Positions 1 to 5,627 of a stretch of DNA of 11,278 nucleotides are shown piece after piece. Made by a program: the position numbers and the translations under genes. Position 1 is the first letter of the stretch, and every line of letters starts with the position of its first letter. Source of the stretch: Oscillospiraceae bacterium (lineage in GTDB: Bacteria; Bacillota_A; Clostridia; Oscillospirales; Ruminococcaceae); contig JAFQAF010000057.1 of NCBI GenBank assembly GCA_017400025.1, forward strand, positions 1 through 11,278, in the 5' to 3' direction. The notes under the pieces are model-generated. The model was given only the letters and a program-made list of their open reading frames with translations, ran no database searches and was not told the DNA's origin.

Positions 1-1
1 C

Positions 2-394
2 ACAACGGTTGAATTTGACCTGACCATAGACACTACTATTTGTCCGTTTGATAAAGATGATATTATGGCTGCCATAAATAGCTTTGCTCAGAACAATTTA
101 AATTGCTTTGATATGTCTTTTAAATCAAATGGTACGCAGAAAAAAGACAGCATACTGATAGGTGGTGGCACAGGTTATCAGACCAAAACAGTGACTTATC
201 CATTGTTAGGTAAATCACCGCAGACAGTGGACCGCATAAGTAAAATCATTGAAGCTACTTTAGGCAAAGATGCTAAAGAAAAACATAAGCATAATAAAGA
301 CAAAGTAGTGGGTGTGTCTCCACATATTATAAAACGCACTTATTATCAGAACAAAAAATACACAATGGGTGTGTGCACAATAGCTATAAAATAG
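2..394 (+). CDS. csm5: Csm5, type III-A Csm complex subunit (3' part only)
   Basis: The reading frame is open from base 2 to the stop at 392-394, so about 130 C-terminal residues are seen and the true start lies outside the window. Csm5 is a RAMP/Cas7-like subunit that caps the end of the type III-A effector distal to the crRNA 5' tag and helps crRNA maturation. Visible hallmarks are the glycine-rich loop GGGTGYQTKT followed by a hydrophobic stretch (bases about 150-215), then the C-terminal pattern VSPHIIKRTYY and GVCTIAI. These resemble the conserved Csm5 end (GGGxGxxxKT, then SPxxLKxT and GxC). It lies about 140 bp upstream of the CRISPR array in the same orientation, with csm6 beyond the array, which fits a csm operon. 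The internal ATG at 65 is not the real start, because the frame continues upstream of it. Another RAMP subunit such as Csm4 is less likely given the loop and C-terminus. Confidence 0.85.
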   Translation, partial: TTVEFDLTIDTTICPFDKDDIMAAINSFAQNNLNCFDMSFKSNGTQKKDSILIGGGTGYQTKTVTYPLLGKSPQTVDRISKIIEATLGKDAKEKHKHNKDKVVGVSPHIIKRTYYQNKKYTMGVCTIAIK

Positions 395-413
395 CTTTTT
401 GCGCCGATAGGCT

Positions 414-473
414 TGTACAGCGGGTTTATGCAGCATATAGCGGTATAAAATCCGTCATAAAACCTGCTGTACA
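414..473 (+). repeat. Long inverted repeat (stem-loop) in the leader
   Basis: The left arm TGTACAGCGGGTTTATG (414-430) and the right arm CATAAAACCTGCTGTACA (456-473) are complementary except for one mismatch and one bulged base. They enclose a 25-nt loop. TTTT follows a few bases after the right arm. It could end the csm transcript or be a binding site for adaptation or regulatory proteins. Confidence 0.6.
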
Positions 474-497
474 GCTTTTCCGCCGCAAACCCTGCTT

Positions 498-523
498 TTT
501 GGCCAGTAATACTGCCAAATTTT
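498..523 (+). terminator. Hairpin followed by TTTT just before the array
   Basis: TTTGGC(C)AGTA (498-508) pairs with TACTGCCAAA (510-519) through one bulged C, leaving almost no loop, and TTTT follows (520-523). It looks like a weak intrinsic terminator, or a protein-binding dyad, between csm5 and the array. The stem is largely A-T rich, so termination may be incomplete. Confidence 0.4.
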
Positions 524-533
524 AAGGGGAGGA

Positions 534-2245
534 ATAAATACATATATATCCCCGACAGGGGATGAAAACGGTAATGCTGATGTAAAATAGCTGTGGAATC
601 TTGCATAAATACATATATATCCCCGACAGGGGATGAAAGCCCTGTTTTCCTTTCGCCATAACTGCAAAAATCATTTTATAAATACATATATATCCCCCGA
701 CAGGGGATGAAAACTTCGTCTTAATTTTCAAAGACTCATCAGAGGTGTTTATAGATACATATACCCCCCCGACAGGGGATGAAAAACTAACATAAGCCGA
801 ACCAAGTGAAATCCATCTGTATAAGTACATATATACACCCAAGAGGGTATGAAAACCATTTATGCGGAGTCATTTCAAGGCCGTTAATTATACAATAACC
901 CCGATAGGGGGTGAAAACTAAAGACGATATTTTAATAACGGATCAATTTATTAAATACATATACTCCCCGTAAGGGGATGAAAACAAACTATCTTTATAC
1001 TCTGTGAAATACCAGAGAAGATAAATATATACCTCTCGTTAGGGGATGATGACTTACCTTGATAACGTGATACATCAATTCCTTTAATACAAAACATATA
1101 AATCCCCTACAGGGGATGAAAATACATTTCCGCAATCGCACTTACAAATCCAATAGAATAAATACATATAACACCTCGTAAGGGGATGAAAACAACTTTT
1201 AAATCTTATAACTTTATGTGTTATTCATAAATATGTGTAAATCCCCATCAGGGATGAAAACTCTATTGTGTAATAATATAACCAATTTGCATAATCAATA
1301 GATATATATAAATCCTCGATAGGGGACGTAAACGCTTTACCCCCACAGAAAGGGCATGGCAGTAATTCTTATAGATACATATAAATCTCCCGCACGGATA
1401 TGAAAACTATGTAGCCTCGTGTTCAAACATATAACCATATCTTTTATAATTACATATATCCCCAATGGGGGATGAAAATCTTGTAGCTGGTACATAAACT
1501 GTGATTTTGTGATTAATAAACACACATATCCCCACTTGGGGATGAAAACTCATATAATCGCGCGTATTTATTAGAATTTGCACGATAAATACATATAAAT
1601 TCCCGTCAGGGGATGAAAACACGCCAATACATACGATAACATCAGCGAATATAAATAAATTCCCCGACAGGGGATGAAAACTTTGACATGTATTCCTGCC
1701 ACTGTCTATTTTTTGATAAATACATATATATCCCCGGCAGGGGATGAAAACCTTGTACTATATGAATAACTCAGTTCGCTTTTGTATAAATACATATATA
1801 TCCCCCGACAGGGGATGAAGACTGCGAGTGACTGGTAATCAAAGCCCTCTGTGTTAAATAAATACATTTATATCCCCGACAGGGGATGAAAACAGTCCAA
1901 TGTTGATTCTACTGGCTGTGTTTAGATCTTTAATAAATACATGTAAAACCCCGTCAGGGGATGAAAACTGTGAGTTCTTTTGAGGTTTCAAGAATTTTTA
2001 CTGAAATAAATACATATAAAACCCCGTCAGGGGATGAAAACGCTATATATGAAAACATATAATCAAATGTACGCATATATAAATACATATACCCCCGTCA
2101 GGGGATGAAAACTTTTTCTCCTTTCACGAAACATTTATGTGTCTCTTCATAAATACATATATACCCCCGACAGGGGATGAACAATCATCATAATCATAAA
2201 AACTTTTTCTCATAATTATTCAGAACCCCGTCAGGGGATGGACTA
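534..2245 (+). CRISPR. Type III-A CRISPR array, about 25 repeats and 24 spacers
   Basis: Repeats are about 36 bp with a period of 66-75 bp. Each has an AT-rich 5' part (consensus ATAAATACATATATAT), a stem CCCC, loop GACA, stem GGGG, then the 3' tag ATGAAAAC. Repeats end at about 569, 640, 714, 787, 856, 918, 985, 1053, 1123, 1193, 1261, 1333, 1407, 1479, 1549, 1620, 1681, 1751, 1822, 1893, 1968, 2041, 2112, 2184 and 2244 (the last is degenerate). Spacers are mostly 32-39 bp. The 8-nt tag after the hairpin is where Cas6 would cut, giving the 5' handle of type III crRNAs, so the array is read rightwards like csm5 and csm6. Repeats 1-4 and 16-24 are near-consensus; 5-15 have drifted in the AT-rich part and loop, while stem and tag are mostly kept. 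The stretch contains no genes; the open frames crossing it on either strand are chance products of the repeats. Confidence 0.98.
2226..2237 (+). promoter_or_regulatory. Terminal CRISPR repeat hairpin in the csm6 5' leader
   Basis: The last, degenerate repeat keeps a perfect CCCC-GTCA-GGGG hairpin 29 bp upstream of the csm6 ATG, but its tag has changed to ATGGACTA. If csm6 is transcribed through the array, Cas6 processing here would set the 5' end of the csm6 mRNA. That processing is inference; the hairpin itself is directly visible. Confidence 0.45.
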
Positions 2246-2266
2246 CAATTTTTAAGGAGTTTTAAA

Positions 2267-3619
2267 ATGAAAGAATATATTCTTTTTTCCGCAGTGGGCG
2301 GCCATGACCCAATTGCAAATTTCCGGGACGGCGCTGTTTTACATATCTGCCGTACTTACAGACCTAAAAAGGTGTATCTGTTTTTATCCAAAGAAATGAC
2401 AGAGCGTCATAACCTTGACAACAGATATGTTGACAGCCTTGAGCGTTTGCAGAAACATCTGAATTTTGAAATTGAACATATTGAGCTGATAAAAAAAGAA
2501 GACCTGACAGAAGTGCAGCTGTTTGACACTTTCTATCAGGAATTTGAGACTGTGATTAAAAAAATAACAGGCGAAAACCCGGACAGTAAAATATTGCTGA
2601 ATCTTTCTTCCGGTACACCTGCTATGAAAAGTGCTATGGAAATTATATCCACACTTTCCGCAGAAGATATAACAGCTGTTCAGGTTTCCACACCGGTCAG
2701 AAAAGAAAATTTTAAAACCGAACTGCCTGAAAACTATGACAATGAGTTTTATTGGGAAGCAAACGAAGATAACAAGCCTGGTTATGAAAACCGCTGCCGT
2801 GAAATTCACAGTGCAAACCTTATGGCAAAAATAAAAAAAGAGATAATCATGGAGCATATAAAAAACTATGATTACCACGCAGCAAATGTTCTTGCCAAAA
2901 GTATAAATAAATTTTTAACCCCAAGCGCACTGGCAATGATAAGAGCAGCTTTAATGCGCAGCCAGCTTGACATCGAAGGCTATAAAGAAATTGCAAAATT
3001 GAACAAATTTGATTTCCTGCCTGTGAAAAATTCCGAGATTCTGCCGGCGTTTGAATATACTCTTATTCTGGAAATCAAAAGAAAACAGCGCCAGTATGCT
3101 GACTTTATCCGTGCTATTTCACCTGTAATACTGGATGTTTTTGCAGTTTATCTGAAAAAAGCTTGTGGCATAGATTACAAAAACGATTTCTGCAAGCCAA
3201 ATTACAAGGGTGTATTTTACCCAAATATCGCCCGTATGAACAAAAGTGAGCTGGGTAAAAAAGTAAAAGAATGTCTTGTTAGCGCATACAACATCAAAGA
3301 TGCAGAGTACAAGCTGGAAGAGCATTTTTACAGTTCTTCACAGATGCTGCATCTGATAAAAGAATTTTCTGATAGCGATGAAATAAAAGAGGCCGCAGAA
3401 AAATTAAGAGATGCAGAACAGAATATCCGCAACATCACTGCTCACGAAATTATTTCTGTAAATGCTCAGACTATTCAGCAAAAAGCAGGCGTTGATGCTG
3501 TACAGATTGTAAAATATATAAAACTGTTTATAGAAAATTCCGTTTATAATCTGAAAGATGAATACTGGAATTCCTATAACGATATGAATGAGCAAATAAT
3601 CAAAGCTATCCTTGATTAA
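2267..3619 (+). CDS. csm6: Csm6, CARF-HEPN ribonuclease of type III-A CRISPR
   Basis: Csm6 is a stand-alone RNase, not part of the Csm complex. Cyclic oligoadenylate made by Cas10 on target recognition binds its N-terminal CARF domain and switches on non-specific RNA cleavage by the C-terminal HEPN domain. The 450-residue protein matches the usual Csm6 size. The CARF domain starts with a strand-loop segment FSAVGGHDPIANFRDG (residues about 7-22) and carries the ligand-binding motif NLSSGTPAMKSAM (112-124). The single HEPN active-site motif R-X4-H is RNITAH (R388 to H393), intact, so the enzyme is probably active as a dimer. The start is fixed by AAGGAG at 2254-2259, 7 nt upstream of ATG. The gene lies immediately behind the last repeat, separated from csm5 by the whole array. 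No clear promoter is visible, so it may be read from the array transcript. Csx1 is an alternative name for related proteins, but the neighbouring csm5 favours Csm6. Confidence 0.93.
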   Translation: MKEYILFSAVGGHDPIANFRDGAVLHICRTYRPKKVYLFLSKEMTERHNLDNRYVDSLERLQKHLNFEIEHIELIKKEDLTEVQLFDTFYQEFETVIKKITGENPDSKILLNLSSGTPAMKSAMEIISTLSAEDITAVQVSTPVRKENFKTELPENYDNEFYWEANEDNKPGYENRCREIHSANLMAKIKKEIIMEHIKNYDYHAANVLAKSINKFLTPSALAMIRAALMRSQLDIEGYKEIAKLNKFDFLPVKNSEILPAFEYTLILEIKRKQRQYADFIRAISPVILDVFAVYLKKACGIDYKNDFCKPNYKGVFYPNIARMNKSELGKKVKECLVSAYNIKDAEYKLEEHFYSSSQMLHLIKEFSDSDEIKEAAEKLRDAEQNIRNITAHEIISVNAQTIQQKAGVDAVQIVKYIKLFIENSVYNLKDEYWNSYNDMNEQIIKAILD

Positions 3620-3638
3620 AATGGAATAAAACCGCAGA

Positions 3639-3668
3639 TTGAAAATACCAAAACACATATGCTATAAT
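3639..3668 (+). promoter_or_regulatory. Promoter of the HipA-like gene
   Basis: TTGAAA (3639-3644) and TATAAT (3663-3668) are separated by 18 bp, 30 bp upstream of the HipA-like start. This gives the kinase gene a transcript independent of csm6. Confidence 0.65.
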
Positions 3669-3698
3669 AAATTTATATAATTATAAAGGAGGGATACT

Positions 3699-4784
3699 AT
3701 GCGCTATCATCTGATGAACAAAGATACACTTGTTCTTGAATTTGATTTCTACCTGGATGAGTTCGAAGAATATCAGGCACAGGAAATAAAATGGCACAGC
3801 GATATCCGTCCTTTTGGTTATCTTGATTTGACTTCTTTTCTGGAGCGAAGAAAGGCCCCGAAACACAGAAAGCACATTGAAGAACTGCTCTTGCAGTACG
3901 GCTGTGATGACCTGAAAGGCTTTCTTGATGTTACCTATGCTCTTTCATTAAATGATACTTTCTGGGTAAAAAAAGCCGGTTCTCCTTTGCGCTGGAAGCA
4001 GGTATCACTGTATGACAATGAGTTTAATGAAATCGTGGCAAAAGCTGCCTTTGACGGCTCTGTAAGCAGTCCATCTGTGTCTTCCACATCTCCGGAATTT
4101 GGCACAGACGGATATTATGCAAAATGCTGGGTAAAAAAAGACAGCGGCATTTATCTGTACAAAACCGGCAGCGCAACATTTGAGCTGGAACCTTTTTCAG
4201 AATTCTTTGCAGCACAGCTTTCAGAAAAAATATGCAATAAGCCACTGCACTACGATTTGGATATACACCATGACAAGCTGGTTTCCACCTGTAAACTGTT
4301 TACATCTGAAAAACTGGGTCTTGCAAAAATCAGTGATGTTGTGAGCAGAGATAGCAGAACGATTTCCAGCTTTTTAAAATATTATGACAGCATTGGCTGT
4401 GGTGATGATTTCCGCAGAATGTGCGTGCTGGATGCAATTATCCTTAACACAGACAGGCATCTTGGCAATTTTGGCGTGCTGTTTGATACTGACACTATGG
4501 ATGTGGTGGATTCTGCCCCAGTGTTTGATAACAACCGCAGTCTGCTGTTTGACCTTGACAACGACCAGCTGAAAAATCCTGAGTGGTATATAAACAAATG
4601 CACACCTCGCATAGGTACAGACTTTATTGTAACTGCAAAAGCTCTGATGACTGATGAAATCCGAAAGGACCTTTTGGCGCTTAAAGATTTTGAATTCAGG
4701 CAGCATGAAGAAATAAAGATAAGTGAAGAAAGACTTGAACTATTGAATAAAATTGTTCAGGACAGAATTAAATTATTAATATAA
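3699..4784 (+). CDS. HipA-family serine/threonine kinase-like protein
   Basis: This 361-residue protein has the features of the HipA/PI3K-like kinase fold. TSPEFGTDGYYAKCW (130-144) corresponds to the phosphate-binding/activation loop region, followed by YLYKTGS with a candidate ATP-binding Lys155. The catalytic loop is N250-T-D252-R-H-L-G-N257, and the metal-binding motif is VFDNN with Asp277. HipA toxins phosphorylate targets such as glutamyl-tRNA synthetase and cause growth arrest; the target here is unknown. The start is supported by AAAGGAGGG (3686-3693) and an upstream promoter. No hipB-type antitoxin gene precedes it. The nearest small DNA-binding gene lies behind it on the other strand. 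The residues before about 110 match nothing I recognise. Its position directly after csm6 suggests a defence or abortive-infection role, or an addiction module of the island. Catalytic residues appear intact. Confidence 0.8.
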   Translation: MRYHLMNKDTLVLEFDFYLDEFEEYQAQEIKWHSDIRPFGYLDLTSFLERRKAPKHRKHIEELLLQYGCDDLKGFLDVTYALSLNDTFWVKKAGSPLRWKQVSLYDNEFNEIVAKAAFDGSVSSPSVSSTSPEFGTDGYYAKCWVKKDSGIYLYKTGSATFELEPFSEFFAAQLSEKICNKPLHYDLDIHHDKLVSTCKLFTSEKLGLAKISDVVSRDSRTISSFLKYYDSIGCGDDFRRMCVLDAIILNTDRHLGNFGVLFDTDTMDVVDSAPVFDNNRSLLFDLDNDQLKNPEWYINKCTPRIGTDFIVTAKALMTDEIRKDLLALKDFEFRQHEEIKISEERLELLNKIVQDRIKLLI

Positions 4785-4790
4785 ATAAAA

Positions 4791-4825
4791 AAATCCCGGC
4801 CATATAAAGTGACCGGGAGAATTTT
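4791..4825. terminator. Bidirectional terminator between convergent genes
   Basis: TCCCGG (4794-4799) pairs with CCGGGA (4813-4818) around a short loop. An A7 run lies on the left (a T run for the minus strand) and ATTTTT on the right. It sits between the ends of the HipA-like gene (4784) and the convergent small gene (4833), so it can serve both. Confidence 0.85.
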
Positions 4826-4832
4826 TCAGGTG

Positions 4833-5033
4833 CTAATTATTGTCAAAAAACATTTTATAAACGTCTTCCATATTAATAAGATATTTGGAACCAGCCATCT
4901 GATGAGGAATTTTATTTTCCTGACAAAGCTTACGGATAAAGTATTCTGAAACAGCACAGTCTGGGTCAATCTTTTTCAGTTCCAGCACAACACCTTTAAT
5001 TGTACGAATTTTCATCTTTTCAGTATTGGCCAT
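4833..5033 (-). CDS. Small excisionase-like helix-turn-helix protein
   Basis: This is a 66-residue basic protein. From about residue 28 it reads AVSEYFIRKLCQENKIPHQM, then AGSKYLINMEDVYKMF. That is the layout of the MerR/excisionase HTH: a recognition helix followed by a wing with a K/R-Y-L-I strand, then a closing helix. Proteins of this type act as recombination directionality factors or small repressors. The start is fixed by AGGAGGGG a few bases upstream of ATG on the minus strand and by a promoter at 5066-5094. It is the last gene before the tandem repeats and the tRNA fragment at the proposed island end, a common place for xis. The alternative is an unlinked antitoxin for the convergent HipA-like kinase, but the tail-to-tail arrangement makes co-expression unlikely. 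No integrase is visible; it would have to lie outside the window. Confidence 0.7.
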   Translation of the reverse strand: MANTEKMKIRTIKGVVLELKKIDPDCAVSEYFIRKLCQENKIPHQMAGSKYLINMEDVYKMFFDNN

Positions 5034-5065
5034 AATATCCCCTCCTTCCTTGTTGATTTGCCTTT

Positions 5066-5094
5066 AGTATATTTACTTTTCGGAGTGGTTTCAA
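5066..5094 (-). promoter_or_regulatory. Promoter of the excisionase-like gene
   Basis: On the minus strand TTGAAA (5089-5094) and TATACT (5066-5071) are exactly 17 bp apart, about 33 bp upstream of the ATG at 5033. The spacer is almost identical in two further copies upstream (5198-5226 and 5329-5357), where the -10 is TAGAAT. Confidence 0.7.
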
Positions 5095-5263
5095 CACTTT
5101 ATCATTTTGGCTGATTCAGTCGTATTATAGCTTCTGCGAGGGCAACAGATTATGATATAGGTGCGGCTCATACAGTGAAAAGTAAATTCCTAATTAAATT
5201 CTATTTACTTTTCGGAGTAGTTTCAATAGTTTAACTTTTTACAGACACAACTGAATTGCAATT

Positions 5264-5292
5264 TTTACAAGTGCAGTTGCTTATGGTATAAA
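5264..5292 (+). promoter_or_regulatory. Rightward promoter in second tandem unit
   Basis: TTTACA (5264-5269) and TATAAA (5287-5292) are 17 bp apart. The transcript would run through the third copy of the 25-bp block; no ORF follows. Confidence 0.5.
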
Positions 5293-5367
5293 TCCACTTT
5301 ATATGATGAAAAGCAAATATCTAAATATATTCTATTTACTTTTCGGAGTGGTTTCAATATTGTAACT

Positions 5368-5396
5368 TTTACAAGCGAATTTTATTATGGTATAAT
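5368..5396 (+). promoter_or_regulatory. Rightward promoter in third tandem unit
   Basis: TTTACA (5368-5373) and TATAAT (5391-5396) are 17 bp apart, a near-consensus sigma-A promoter. It reads towards the three-armed inverted repeat and the tRNA fragment. No credible coding sequence follows, so the product may be a small RNA or a read-out from the island end. Confidence 0.6.
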
Positions 5397-5472
5397 ACAG
5401 TTATAAAATAAAAAGTAACGATTTAATCGAACCTTACATGGCTTTCAGTGGAAGTTCAGGCAGCTGACAAGA

Positions 5473-5532
5473 GAATAAAAAGTGTTCACTTTTTATTCAC
5501 TCACGGTTCAAAAGGTTAGGAGTGAATAAAAA
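5473..5532. repeat. Three-armed inverted repeat (mutually exclusive hairpins)
   Basis: Arm A, GAATAAAAAGTG (5473-5484), is perfectly complementary to arm B, CACTTTTTATTC (5487-5498), with a 2-nt loop. Arm B extended, TTTTTATTCACTC (5490-5502), is also perfectly complementary to arm C, GAGTGAATAAAAA (5520-5532), across 17 nt. A-B and B-C pairing exclude each other, as in an attenuator. As DNA, the same arrangement gives three alternating binding sites about 140 bp from the tRNA fragment. Confidence 0.75.
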
Positions 5533-5627
5533 TTTTGGCCGAAATTCCGATAACCGAGGTGAAAAATTGCTTTATTTTACTGGGAAAACCGCACTTTGTC
5601 ATAGTTTACAATACGGATTTAAGTTTT

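Larger units (their letters stand above)
395..533 (+). promoter_or_regulatory. Possible CRISPR leader between csm5 and first repeat
   Basis: This 139-bp stretch separates the csm5 stop from the first repeat. The repeats are oriented with their ATGAAAAC tag on the right, and the last two repeats at the right end are decayed, so the leader side should be here. It contains two strong inverted repeats (listed separately) and a purine-rich run AAGGGGAGG immediately before repeat 1. I see no convincing -35/-10 promoter pair. No cas1 or cas2 is in the window, so leader activity in adaptation cannot be judged. Confidence 0.45.
5070..5400. repeat. Three tandem copies of a ~131-bp unit with promoter elements
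   Basis: A 25-bp block starting TATTTACTTTTCGGAG and ending TTTCAA occurs at 5070-5094, 5202-5226 and 5333-5357, with one mismatch in the second copy, spaced 132 and 131 bp apart. Between the blocks, further similarity is seen around TTATGGTATAA and AAAAGTAAAT. Each 25-bp block reads on the minus strand as a -35/-10 promoter with a conserved spacer. Copies 2 and 3 also contain a rightward promoter. In copy 2, AAAAGTAAAT (5178-5187) and ATTTACTTTT (5203-5212) form a perfect inverted repeat. The unit encodes no plausible protein. Candidate roles are integrase/excisionase arm sites, operators of the HTH protein, or tandem small RNAs. Confidence 0.75.

Noticed and set aside
346..1622. Several minus-strand open frames across the array
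   Set aside because: Their peptides repeat the motif FHPLSGIYMYL or close variants, i.e. translated CRISPR repeats; no ribosome binding sites.
2384..2878. 164-codon minus-strand frame inside csm6
   Set aside because: Cys/Phe-rich shadow of the csm6 coding strand, without a ribosome binding site.
4833..5033. Small HTH gene as a HipB-type antitoxin of the HipA-like kinase
   Set aside because: HipB is an XRE-fold protein encoded upstream in the same operon. This one is excisionase-like, convergent, and separated by a bidirectional terminator.
5070..5357. 25-bp direct repeats considered as a second small CRISPR array
   Set aside because: The spacing is about 131 bp and the intervals resemble each other, so they are tandem duplicated units, not spacers.
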